A stretch of 64,000 bases of DNA, taken from the NCBI RefSeq assembly GCF_029892065.1, contig NZ_CP120374.1, positions 1,860,001 through 1,924,000 on the forward strand, written 5' to 3'. The notes beneath the pieces are model-generated. The model saw only the letters and a list, made by a program, of their open reading frames with translations, did not search any database and was not told where the DNA came from. The stretch's first letter is position 1; each line of letters opens with the position of its first letter. The translations under genes and the position numbers were made by a program. Of the stretch, positions 26,112 through 34,298 are shown one piece after another. Source of the DNA: Sinorhizobium garamanticum. GTDB lineage: Bacteria > Pseudomonadota > Alphaproteobacteria > Rhizobiales > Rhizobiaceae.

Positions 26112-26936
26112 ATGCAGGTCGAGGGGCTTTCCATCAATCTGGCGACGATCCGCGAGCAGTGCGGTTTTGCTGAAGCGGTCGACATCTGCCTGCGGCACGG
26201 GATCACGGCGATCGCCCCGTGGCGGGACCAGGTGGCAGCGGTTGGGCTCGATGAGGCAGTCCGCATTGTCAAGTCCAACGGCTTGAGGCTCACCGGTCTC
26301 TGCCGCGGCGGCTTCTTCCCGGCGGCGGACGCAGCGGGTCGAGAGAAGGCCATCGACGATAACAGGCGCGCAATCGACGAGGCGGCCGCGCTCGGCGCCG
26401 ATTGCCTGGTGCTGGTCGTCGGCGGTCTGCCCGGTGGATCGAAGAACATCGATGCTGCCCGCCGGATGGTCGAGGATGGCATCGCCACGGTGCTGCGGCA
26501 TGCGCGCGCCGCCGGCGTTCCGCTTGCGATCGAGCCCCTGCATCCGATGTATGCCGCCGACCGCGCCTGCGTGAACACGCTCGGCCAGGCGCTCGACATG
26601 TGCGAGGCGCTCGGCCCCGGCGTCGGCGTCGCGATCGACGTCTATCACGTCTGGTGGGACCCCGATCTCGCCAACCAGATCGCGCGGGCGGGCGAAATGA
26701 AGGCGATCCTCGCACACCACGTCTGCGACTGGCTGGTCCCGACCAGGGACATGCTGACGGATCGCGGCATGATGGGCGACGGCGTCATCGATTTGAAGGG
26801 GATTCGGCGCCGGATCGAGGCAGCCGGCTTTCATGGGACGCAGGAGGTCGAGATCTTCTCAGCCGAGAACTGGTGGAAGCGGCCGGCCGAGGAGGTGATC
26901 GCCACCTGCGTGGAGCGTTATCGTAGCTCCTGCTGA
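26112..26936 (+). CDS. sugar phosphate isomerase/epimerase family TIM-barrel protein
   Basis: A 274-residue AP-endonuclease-2-like TIM barrel (xylose-isomerase-like superfamily): LVLVVGGLPGGSKN, LAIEPLHPMYA, GVGVAIDVYHVWWDP, and HVCDWLVPTRDML contain the expected metal-binding Glu, Asp and His residues. The ribosome site GGGAGGAGA precedes the ATG. In clusters with Gfo/Idh/MocA dehydrogenases, such proteins isomerise or beta-eliminate keto-sugars. Last gene of the operon. Confidence 0.88.
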   Translation: MQVEGLSINLATIREQCGFAEAVDICLRHGITAIAPWRDQVAAVGLDEAVRIVKSNGLRLTGLCRGGFFPAADAAGREKAIDDNRRAIDEAAALGADCLVLVVGGLPGGSKNIDAARRMVEDGIATVLRHARAAGVPLAIEPLHPMYAADRACVNTLGQALDMCEALGPGVGVAIDVYHVWWDPDLANQIARAGEMKAILAHHVCDWLVPTRDMLTDRGMMGDGVIDLKGIRRRIEAAGFHGTQEVEIFSAENWWKRPAEEVIATCVERYRSSC

Positions 26937-26994
26937 GATGGGTTCCTCGATCATGCTTCTTACAAGTTGGGTGACAGGACCGGCGGAAAACACC

Positions 26995-27042
26995 TTGACG
27001 CTCGCGGATTTCAGCCACTAGCATGTATGTTGAATTTACATG
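26995..27042 (+). promoter_or_regulatory. candidate promoter with palindrome CATGTA-N9-TACATG
   Basis: TTGACG (26995-27000) resembles a -35 element, with TAGCAT 18 bases later as a possible -10. The perfect inverted repeat CATGTA-N9-TACATG (27022-27042) overlaps the expected start region. It has the same geometry as the repeat at 9328-9348. Upstream of the oxidoreductase at 27103. Confidence 0.5.
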
Positions 27043-27102
27043 TTGTGCTAACCACAGCCGCCAGTCGCGCGGCTTCACTCCAGACAGGATTGCGTGAGGA
27101 AG

Positions 27103-28410
27103 ATGGACAACAAACGTCGTTTTGCGCTGGTCGGTACCGGCAACCGCGGCACCACGATGTGGGGCAAGTATCTACTCGCCGGTTGGCGCAGCGAGGTGGA
27201 TCTCGTCGCCATTGCCGACACGAATGCGCTCAGAGCCGAACGCGCGCGCACGATGATTGCCACCAACGCGCCCATCTACGGCAATGTCGACACGATGCTT
27301 GCCGAAGCGCGGCCCGATCTCGTGATCGTCTGCACGCCCGACGACACGCATGACGACATCGTCGTACGCGCGCTTGAAGCCGGTGCCGATGTCATCACCG
27401 AAAAGCCGATGTCGACGACCGTTGAAAAGATCCGCCGCATTCTGGACGCCGAGAAGCGCAACGGCCGGCGGGTTGACGTCTCGTTCAACTACCGCTTCGC
27501 GCCCACTGCGGCGCGCATCAAGGAACTGTTGAATTCCGGCGAGATCGGCCGAGTGACCTCCGTCGACTTTCATTGGTACCTCGATACCAGGCACGGTGCC
27601 GACTATTTCCGTCGCTGGCACGCCTATACGGACAAGTCGGGCAGCCTATTCGTGCACAAGGCGACCCACCATTTCGACCTGCTGAACTGGTATCTCGACA
27701 GTGATCCGGATGCCGTCACGGCGTTTGCCGACCTGCAGATGTACGGCCGCAGGGGTCCCTTCCGCGGGCCGCGCTGCAAGCTCTGTCCTCACAAGAATGA
27801 ATGCGATTTCTACCTGGATCTCGAAGCCGATCCATTCCTCGACGCGCTCTACGAGGACCCCTCGGAGATCGACGGTTACTTCCGCGACGGCTGCGTCTTC
27901 CGCGAGGATATCGACATTCCCGATACGATGGTCGCGAACATACGCTACCGCAACAATGTCCACGTCTCCTATTCGCTGAACACCTTCCAGCCGATCGAGG
28001 GCCACCACATCGCCTTCAACGGAACGAAGGGCAGGATCGAGCTTCGCCAGTACGAGGACCAGCCGTGGGAGATGCCGGAGGAGGACGTCATCCTGCTGGT
28101 TCGCAATTTTCCGAAAGGCCGCCCGGGAGTCGAGCGCATCGCCGTGCCGCATTCCCCCGGCGGGCACTATGGCGGCGATGATCGGCTGCGGAACATGCTT
28201 TTCAAGCCAGATGCGACGGACCCGTTGGGGCAGCGGGCAGGCGCCCGCGCCGGTGCGATGTCCGTCCTCTGCGGCATCGCGGCACTCCAGAGCTCGCGCA
28301 CGGGCAAGCTGGTCCGGCTTGCCGATCTGATGCCGGAGCTCTTCGAGGACGAGTTCGGCTCTGTTCCCCGATCCGCGGCGCAAGTTTCTGCCTCTGCCGG
28401 TCGGCAATGA
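27103..28410 (+). CDS. Gfo/Idh/MocA family oxidoreductase with Cys-rich insert
   Basis: 435 residues: Rossmann motif ALVGTGNRGTTMWG, EKPMS catalytic segment, SFNYRFAP, and FVHKATHHFDLLNWYLD with the catalytic-region histidines. It is longer than most family members because of an insert with CKLCPHKNEC followed by DGCVF, which could bind a metal. The ATG at 27103 gives MDNKRRFALVG; a GTG at 27094 is an alternative. The gene stands alone, preceded by its own palindromic promoter region. The substrate is unknown. Confidence 0.88.
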   Translation: MDNKRRFALVGTGNRGTTMWGKYLLAGWRSEVDLVAIADTNALRAERARTMIATNAPIYGNVDTMLAEARPDLVIVCTPDDTHDDIVVRALEAGADVITEKPMSTTVEKIRRILDAEKRNGRRVDVSFNYRFAPTAARIKELLNSGEIGRVTSVDFHWYLDTRHGADYFRRWHAYTDKSGSLFVHKATHHFDLLNWYLDSDPDAVTAFADLQMYGRRGPFRGPRCKLCPHKNECDFYLDLEADPFLDALYEDPSEIDGYFRDGCVFREDIDIPDTMVANIRYRNNVHVSYSLNTFQPIEGHHIAFNGTKGRIELRQYEDQPWEMPEEDVILLVRNFPKGRPGVERIAVPHSPGGHYGGDDRLRNMLFKPDATDPLGQRAGARAGAMSVLCGIAALQSSRTGKLVRLADLMPELFEDEFGSVPRSAAQVSASAGRQ

Positions 28411-28475
28411 GTTTCAGTCGGCCGCTCCTGCAGCTTAGCTGAACGCTTCCTCGCGCCGTCACAATTGGTCACGCT

Positions 28476-28504
28476 CGCACCCATGCATTTGACGCATGGG
28501 TGCG
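28476..28504. promoter_or_regulatory. perfect 11-bp hairpin upstream of the DUF1127 gene
   Basis: CGCACCCATGC (28476-28486) and its exact complement GCATGGGTGCG (28494-28504) surround a 7-base loop. There is no T-tract, so it is not a standard terminator. It lies 66 bp after the oxidoreductase stop and 116 bp before the small DUF1127 gene, and could be part of its leader or a 3' processing element. Confidence 0.5.
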
Positions 28505-28619
28505 CTGACATATGAGCGCTGCAATCCCCCGAGGTCAGTCACTATATGTTGCGCATCGAAGCAAGCGAGGCGCCACGGACTGGCAGCCAGGCTTCGAAAG
28601 CCCATGAAAGGGGATCAAA

Positions 28620-28766
28620 ATGAACGTAGCACGCTCTTTTAACAACTGGCGTAAGTACCGTCAGACGGTCGCCGAGCTGGGCCGTATGTCGACGCGCGAA
28701 CTCAACGACCTTGGCATTACCCGCGGCGATATCCATAGCGTCGCCCGCGCCGCTGTCGGCCGCTAA
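28620..28766 (+). CDS. DUF1127 small protein
   Basis: A 48-residue protein, MNVARSFNNWRKYRQTVAEL then a C-terminal ELNDLGITRGDIHSVARAAV, matching DUF1127 (YjiS-like). A ribosome site AAGGGGA precedes the ATG. In alphaproteobacteria such Arg-rich small proteins have been linked to RNA turnover and to phosphate/carbon physiology; the role of this copy is not known. A strong terminator follows at 28817-28849. Another protein with a similar C-terminus lies at 60741. Confidence 0.88.
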   Translation: MNVARSFNNWRKYRQTVAELGRMSTRELNDLGITRGDIHSVARAAVGR

Positions 28767-28816
28767 GGCTCGGACACGGGTACGCCCACTTCAGAACTGA
28801 TTTAGATTTGTTCAAG

Positions 28817-28849
28817 GCGCCTGCACCTCCCAGCGGGCGCTTTTGTTTT
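28817..28849 (+). terminator. rho-independent terminator after the DUF1127 gene
   Basis: GCGCCTGC and GCGGGCGC (8-bp stem with one G-U pair, 8-base loop) are followed by TTTTGTTTT. It lies between the DUF1127 gene and the convergent mutarotase gene. Confidence 0.8.
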
Positions 28850-28858
28850 GCTCCGCTC

Positions 28859-29743
28859 TCAGCGTATGGGCGTCAGATGAAACCTGACGGTGCCAGCGAG
28901 ACTTTGTCCGTGCTTCAACGCAACGAGGCCGCCGGCTTCGTTCGGCATGTTGTGAGCGTTCGGCAGATGCGTCATCGGCTCGAAACAGAAGAAGTCCGCG
29001 TCCGCACCCGGCGAATAGATCATGAAGCACCCGAACGCGCCTTGAGTTTCAAGCCTTAAGGCAAGCTGACGCTCGGGCCATTCGATCGAGGCGTCGCCGT
29101 CCCAGCCGTCATAGGCATTGTTCATCCAGTGAGCGGGGAGCACATTGCCCTCGGTGAAATCGAGCGTGCGGGGAATTGGGCCGGGAACGTCGGGCAGGTG
29201 TCCGATCCTCTCGCCCCAGATGCGCTTTGCCCTCGCCCGGAGCCGCGTCCCGGCCGTGCGAGGAAAGAAGGGGTGGTGCCCCAATCCAAAGGGTAAGCGG
29301 CGAGCCGATATGTTCGTGACCGTCAGGGAGAGAACCAGAGTGCTGCCATCAAGCCGCACATCCTGCACGGCCTCATAGGCATAGGGACTACCGGCTCGCT
29401 CGGCGTGCACAAAGGAAAGTGTCGCTTGTTCGCCGCTGTGCGATTTCAGCTCCCATTCGCTGAGCCATCCATCGCCATGCAGGCAGAATGGATCGCCTGA
29501 TGTATTCGGCTCGAGGAAGAAGCGCTCGCCATCGAAGGTGAAGCTGTTGCCTTCTATCCTGTTGCCGAAGGGCACGAGCGGGAAGCCCGCCTCCGCTCCA
29601 AACCGCTGCGTCGCGATTCCGGCGGTCGCAATCGGCTTCACGAACGGGATGCCGCGCCAGGCGGCGGCGATGAGCGAGCCGCCAAAGCGGCTCAGCTCGA
29701 TCGAGAGCTCGTCATTCTTGAGATGCAGGACATCGTTCGGCAT
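28859..29743 (-). CDS. aldose 1-epimerase (galactose mutarotase-like)
   Basis: A 294-residue beta-supersandwich protein of the GalM superfamily: VPFGNRIEG (substrate-binding Arg), FCLHGDGW (His) and the C-terminal GHHPFFPR and FFCFEPMTHLPNAHN. It interconverts sugar anomers, useful before an anomer-specific dehydrogenase. It is the last gene of the operon after araF, araG and araH, starting 6 bp after araH. Confidence 0.88.
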   Translation of the reverse strand: MPNDVLHLKNDELSIELSRFGGSLIAAAWRGIPFVKPIATAGIATQRFGAEAGFPLVPFGNRIEGNSFTFDGERFFLEPNTSGDPFCLHGDGWLSEWELKSHSGEQATLSFVHAERAGSPYAYEAVQDVRLDGSTLVLSLTVTNISARRLPFGLGHHPFFPRTAGTRLRARAKRIWGERIGHLPDVPGPIPRTLDFTEGNVLPAHWMNNAYDGWDGDASIEWPERQLALRLETQGAFGCFMIYSPGADADFFCFEPMTHLPNAHNMPNEAGGLVALKHGQSLAGTVRFHLTPIR

Positions 29744-29749
29744 TGCCGA

Positions 29750-30700
29750 TCAGACGCGCTGTCTGCCCGCGACCGAGCGCAGATTGTCGAGGAGGACCGC
29801 GAGCAGCAGGATCAGGCCGCGGACCACGTATTGATAAAAGGCCTGGATGTTGAGCAGGTTCATGACGTTTTCGGCGATGCCCATGATCAAAACGCCGACG
29901 ATGACGCCGGTCATCGCCGCGCGGCCGCCGGCAAGCGACACGCCGCCGAGCACGCAGGCCGAGATGACCGAGAGTTCGAGGCCCGTCGCGGCATTGGGCT
30001 GTCCGGAGGTGATGCGCGAGGCAAGCAGCACGCCGGCAACGGCACAGACGATGCCTTGCAGCGCGAAGATCCAGATGCGCATGCGGGCGACGTCGACGCC
30101 AGCGAGACGCGAGGCCTCCGGATTGCCGCCGATCGCCAGCGTGTTCTTGCCGAAGACGGTTCGGTTCAGCACGAAGCCGAAGACGATGAAGAACAGGCCC
30201 ATCACCCAGATCGGAGTCGGGACGCCGAGGAAGCGCGACAGCGCAAGCTGATAGAAGCTGGGATCGTTGATGCCGACGGCGCGGCCGTCCGACGCGATCA
30301 GCGCGAAGCCGCGGACGATCTGCATGGTCGCAAGCGTCGTGATCAGCGCATTGATGCGAAAGCGGGCGATGACGACGCCGTTGATCGTGCCGACAAAGCC
30401 GCCGCACAGCACGGCGGCCAGCAGCCCAATCAGGATCGAGCCAGAGGCGTTCGAGGCCATGACGGCCACCATGCCGGAAAACGCCACCGTCGAGCCGACG
30501 GAAAGGTCGAAATCGCGTGAGGCGAGGCAGAACATCATGGTGCAGGCAATGATGCCGATGGTGACGACCGACTGCAGCAGGCCGAGCATATTGCGTTCGC
30601 TGAGGAAATTCGGAACCGTCAGCGACACGATGACGAAAGCGACCGCGAAGATGACGACGAGGCCCTGTTCGCCGAGAAGGATTTTTTTCAAAGAGGTCAT
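29750..30700 (-). CDS. araH: arabinose-type ABC transporter permease
   Basis: A multi-helix permease of the RbsC/AraH family, closely resembling E. coli AraH (CLASRDFDLSVGS, RINALITTLATMQIVRGFALI, NTLAIGGNPEASRLAGV, ISACVLGGVSLAGG, QYVVRGLILLLAVLLDN). It forms the membrane channel for the AraFGH-type importer. The ATG at 30700 is preferred; a GTG at 30706 would overlap the araG stop (GTGA). The transported sugar may be L-arabinose and/or D-galactose, since downstream enzymes here point to galactose. Confidence 0.9.
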   Translation of the reverse strand: MTSLKKILLGEQGLVVIFAVAFVIVSLTVPNFLSERNMLGLLQSVVTIGIIACTMMFCLASRDFDLSVGSTVAFSGMVAVMASNASGSILIGLLAAVLCGGFVGTINGVVIARFRINALITTLATMQIVRGFALIASDGRAVGINDPSFYQLALSRFLGVPTPIWVMGLFFIVFGFVLNRTVFGKNTLAIGGNPEASRLAGVDVARMRIWIFALQGIVCAVAGVLLASRITSGQPNAATGLELSVISACVLGGVSLAGGRAAMTGVIVGVLIMGIAENVMNLLNIQAFYQYVVRGLILLLAVLLDNLRSVAGRQRV

Positions 30701-30702
30701 CG

Positions 30703-32229
30703 TCACTGCACCTGTGAGAGGGGAAGGTCTTTGGTGTTCTTGATGTCGGGAAGGGCTGCCGCGAGGATTCGCCGCTCATCGAATTCCGCGCGCGGCATGT
30801 CGGCCGCCAGTCGACCCTCGCACATCACGATGATGCGATCCGTGATGCCCATTACCTCCGGCAGCTCGCTGGAGATGACGACGATCGCCATGCCCTGTTC
30901 GGCGAGCCCGTAGAGGATTTCGTAGATCTCGGATTTCGCGCCGACGTCGATGCCGCGCGTCGGCTCGTCGATAATGAGAACCTTGACGCCTTCTTCGGAC
31001 AGCCAGCGACCGAGAATGACCTTTTGCTGGTTGCCGCCCGAGAGGTTGACGATGTCCTGACGGCGGGACGGCGTTCGCACCCGAAGCTTGGCGATGAACT
31101 TGTCGGCGAGCTCGCTTTCCTTCTTCGGGTTGATGATGCCAAGGCGAGAAAAGTGGCGGCGCGAGGAGATCGCCATGTTCTCCTCGATCGACCGGCCCTG
31201 GACGATGCCATCGAACTTGCGGTCCTCCGGGCAAAGAACGATGCCGGCACGGATCGACTTCGGCGGGCTGTCTGCCGGTACCGCCGCGCCATCGACCGAC
31301 ACGCTGCCCTGGCTGCGCGTATCGGCTCCATAGACGAGCCGCGCCATCTCGCTGCGGCCGGCGCCGATCAGGCCGAAGAATCCGACGATGTCGCCGCGCC
31401 TGACGGAGAAGCTCAACGGGACCTTCAGTTTTGCCCCCGCGATGTTTTCGACCCGCAGCCGCTCGGCGCCGAAGCTGCGTCCCCGCCAGCCCCAGATGTT
31501 TGCGATTTCACGCCCGACCATCTCCGAAATGATCTGGTCGCGCGTCACCTTGGCGATGTCGGTGTGATGGGCGGCGAGCTTGCCGTCGCGCAGCACCGTG
31601 AGGCTGTCGCAAAGCCGGAAGATCTCGTCGAGGCGATGCGAGACGTAAAGAATAACGGTACCATTCGCGCGCAGGCGCTCGATGAGGGCAAAGAGGATTT
31701 CGCTCTCGCGGGAGGACAGCGAAGAGGTAGGCTCATCGAGAGCGATGACGCGCGCATCGAGCATCACCGCCTTGGCGATCTCGACCATCTGGCGCTCGCC
31801 GATCGAAAGCGATGCGACCTTGGCGGTTGGGTCGACATCGATGCCGATCTCGGCCAGTTTTTGGGAGACGACGCCGACGAGTTTCCGCCGGTCGATCACG
31901 CCACCCTTGCCGGGGAAATGGCCGAGCCAAAGGTTTTCGGCGACCGTCAGCTCCGGCACGAGCTGCAGTTCCTGGTGAATGACGATGACGCCCGCATGGA
32001 AGGCGTCGCGCACGGAACGGTAGTGCTGCAGCTCGCCGTCGATGCGGATCTCGCCCTCATCGGCCGATTGGTCGCCGGACAGAACCCGGATCAGCGTCGA
32101 CTTACCGGCGCCGTTCTCGCCCATGAGCCCGTGGACGGCGCCCTTGCTGACGGCAAAGGAGACATCCGAGAGCGCCTGGACGCCGGGGTAGCCTTTGGAA
32201 ATGGATCGGAATTCGAGGAAGTCCTGCAT
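30703..32229 (-). CDS. araG: arabinose-type ABC transporter ATPase (two ABC domains)
   Basis: 508 residues with two tandem nucleotide-binding domains: GENGAGKST and LSIGERQMVEIAKAVM in the first; the second has a degenerate Walker A (GLIGAGRSE) and LSGGNQQKVILGRWL, the pattern usual for AraG/RbsA/MglA proteins. The ATG at 32229 gives MQDFLEFRSISKGYPGV; the 58 upstream codons of the open frame overlap the end region of araF and are ignored. Part of the araF-araG-araH-mutarotase operon. Confidence 0.92.
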   Translation of the reverse strand: MQDFLEFRSISKGYPGVQALSDVSFAVSKGAVHGLMGENGAGKSTLIRVLSGDQSADEGEIRIDGELQHYRSVRDAFHAGVIVIHQELQLVPELTVAENLWLGHFPGKGGVIDRRKLVGVVSQKLAEIGIDVDPTAKVASLSIGERQMVEIAKAVMLDARVIALDEPTSSLSSRESEILFALIERLRANGTVILYVSHRLDEIFRLCDSLTVLRDGKLAAHHTDIAKVTRDQIISEMVGREIANIWGWRGRSFGAERLRVENIAGAKLKVPLSFSVRRGDIVGFFGLIGAGRSEMARLVYGADTRSQGSVSVDGAAVPADSPPKSIRAGIVLCPEDRKFDGIVQGRSIEENMAISSRRHFSRLGIINPKKESELADKFIAKLRVRTPSRRQDIVNLSGGNQQKVILGRWLSEEGVKVLIIDEPTRGIDVGAKSEIYEILYGLAEQGMAIVVISSELPEVMGITDRIIVMCEGRLAADMPRAEFDERRILAAALPDIKNTKDLPLSQVQ

Positions 32230-32297
32230 GCGCTGCTCCGAAGCGAGGTGCCCGGCGGTACGAGTACCGCCGGGCTCGATGGCGTCGAAAGGGACGA

Positions 32298-33281
32298 TTA
32301 CTCGATGCCGAGTTCCTTGCGGACGGCTTCGTAATTGTCGCGAAGCGCGAGCTGGCCGGCGGTCAGGATCAGCTTTTCCGGCTCCTTCTCGTTGGCAATC
32401 CACTCGTACATATTGAGCGCGGTTTCGTAGCCGTGACGCTTCGGCGAGATGATGACGGTGCCGAAGAAGCCGGTGGCGGCGGGCTTCTTGAACTCGTTGA
32501 TCGCCGACTCCGCGCCGCCGATGCCGACGCCGATCATGCTGTCGGCGGGAATGCCGACGGATTCGGTGGCGCGCACGGCGCCGAGCACCGCTTCGTCATT
32601 GAGGCCGACTGCGACCCATTTCTTGATGCCGGCGTTCTTGTTGAGCACGATCGTCGAGGCGTTGAGTGCGGCCTCCGTATCGGTCTTTGCCTGCGGCGCG
32701 TCGAAGATGTTGGCTTCCGGGAAACCGTTGGCCTTGAGAACGGAAAGGGCGCCTTCGACGCGGTCGACGGCGGTCGGCAACTGGTCGTAGGAGACACGGA
32801 TCGCCCCGACCTCCTTCATGTCCCAGCCGCGCTTCTTGATCTCGTCGACGATCGCCTGGCCGACGGCCTCGCCGATCTTGGTGGCCGAGATCCCCATGTG
32901 CGGCACATCTTCGATCGGACTGCCGTCGGCGTTGACCAGGCGGTCGTCGACGGTCATCAGCTTGAGGTCGTTGGCGGCAGCCTTGGCGACGATGCCCGGG
33001 CCGAGCTTGACGTCGGGCGTGCAAACGATGAAGCCCTGTGCGCCCTGGGCCCCGAGATTGTCGATGGCCGACTGGACCTTCTCGCCGTCTTCGGCGCCAA
33101 TCTTGACCAGCGTGAAGCCTTTTTCCTTGGCGGCAACGTCCGCAAACTTCCATTCGTCCTGGAACCACGGCTCCTCGGGCTGTTTGACGATGAAGCCGAT
33201 CTTGACGTCGGCGGCGAATGCCGAAGTGGCGGCGAATACGGCGACGGTACCAGCCAGAATGGCTGCCTTGATGAAGCGCAT
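32298..33281 (-). CDS. araF: arabinose-type ABC transporter periplasmic binding protein
   Basis: A 327-residue sugar-binding protein with a Sec signal peptide (MRFIKAAILAGTVAVFAATSAFA). The mature part resembles E. coli AraF (KIGFIVKQPEEPWFQDEWKFAD, GFIVCTPDVKLGPGIVAKA, RGWDMKEVGAI, VGLNDEAVLGAVRATE). It is the first gene of the importer operon. The promoter region it shares with the divergent FadR-type regulator holds a palindrome at 33328. Confidence 0.92.
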   Translation of the reverse strand: MRFIKAAILAGTVAVFAATSAFAADVKIGFIVKQPEEPWFQDEWKFADVAAKEKGFTLVKIGAEDGEKVQSAIDNLGAQGAQGFIVCTPDVKLGPGIVAKAAANDLKLMTVDDRLVNADGSPIEDVPHMGISATKIGEAVGQAIVDEIKKRGWDMKEVGAIRVSYDQLPTAVDRVEGALSVLKANGFPEANIFDAPQAKTDTEAALNASTIVLNKNAGIKKWVAVGLNDEAVLGAVRATESVGIPADSMIGVGIGGAESAINEFKKPAATGFFGTVIISPKRHGYETALNMYEWIANEKEPEKLILTAGQLALRDNYEAVRKELGIE

Positions 33282-33327
33282 GATGTCTCTCCCCTGGTGA
33301 ACTGCCTCCTGCAGTTGGCATTTGTGT

Positions 33328-33342
33328 ATGATGAATCATCAT
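33328..33342. promoter_or_regulatory. palindrome ATGATGAATCATCAT (probable FadR-type operator)
   Basis: A perfect inverted repeat with 7-bp arms around a single central base, 46 bp upstream of araF. A degenerate second copy (ATGATGAATACGATA) begins at 33362. Both lie between araF and the divergent GntR/FadR-type gene, which is the likely binder (inference). Confidence 0.6.
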
Positions 33343-33473
33343 ATTCGTCAATTGCCTTTGTATGATGAATACGATAGTGATGTATGACAGTGAACGCGTG
33401 CGCTTCGGCGCGCTGTCGCCAGTTAGGGCGATCTGCGCTATGGAGCATCGACTTGATCAGCGTGGGGAAGGCG

Positions 33474-34253
33474 ATGGCAGCGGAAGGGCAGGAGCATCAG
33501 GGTATCGTGGCGGAACGGCTGCAGCGCCGTCCGCGCGTCCAGAAGAACATCACGCGGGCCATTGCCTCCGACATCTGCGCCGAGATCTTTCCGGTCGGTA
33601 CGTTCCTGCCTCGCGAAAACGATCTTTGCGAGCGTTATGGCGTCAGCCGCACCGTGATCCGGGAATCGTTGAAGATCCTAGAATCGAAGGGCATGGTGCG
33701 CGGCCGTTCCCGCGTCGGCACGGTCGTCTGCAACAAGGAAGAGTGGAACATTCTCGATTCGCAGGTTCTCGAATGGATCGGCGAGCGCATCTTCGAATTC
33801 GATCTGCTGAACTGCATCCTGGAAGCGCGCCGGGCAATCGAGCCGGCGGCGGCGGAATTTGCTGCCGAGCGCGCGACGGTGCAGGAAATCGCCGATCTTG
33901 AACGCGCCTGGCGCGATATGCGTGACGGCGAGCGCGACGTCGCGGACTTCACGGAGGCCGACGTCGCCTTCCACACCTGCCTTCTGAAGGCGAGCCATAA
34001 TCAGGTCTTCCTGCAACTCGTCGGCATCATCCAGGCCGCGCTCAAATTCTCGCTGCACGCTTCAAACGAAGCCGCCGAACGCCGGGATGAGGCCATCGAC
34101 ATCCATGGCGAGCTGGTGGAGGCATTGCGCATGCGCGACAAGGCGGGCGCGCGCGAATGCTCGATGCGCATGCTGGATCTTGCGGCACGCGACCTCGCGG
34201 CGGCCGTCAAACGGCACCGGCCCTCAGGCGCCGGTCTCCTGAACAACCCGTGA
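33474..34253 (+). CDS. GntR family regulator, FadR subfamily (FCD domain)
   Basis: About 259 residues: winged-helix segment (FPVGTFLPRENDLCERYGVSRTVIRESLKIL, GRSRVGTVV) and FCD domain (LEARRAIEPAAAEFAAERA, DVAFHTCLLKASHNQVF, IDIHGELVEALRMRD). The ATG at 33474 follows a GGGGAAGG site closely; the frame opens at 33384. It is divergent from the sugar importer and the first gene of an operon with galactonate dehydratase and an SDR dehydrogenase. A sugar acid such as galactonate is the likely effector. Confidence 0.9.
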   Translation: MAAEGQEHQGIVAERLQRRPRVQKNITRAIASDICAEIFPVGTFLPRENDLCERYGVSRTVIRESLKILESKGMVRGRSRVGTVVCNKEEWNILDSQVLEWIGERIFEFDLLNCILEARRAIEPAAAEFAAERATVQEIADLERAWRDMRDGERDVADFTEADVAFHTCLLKASHNQVFLQLVGIIQAALKFSLHASNEAAERRDEAIDIHGELVEALRMRDKAGARECSMRMLDLAARDLAAAVKRHRPSGAGLLNNP

Positions 34254-34298
34254 AACGGGCAGCCCGCCCGTTTGCTCTTCCCCAATGGACATCACGTC

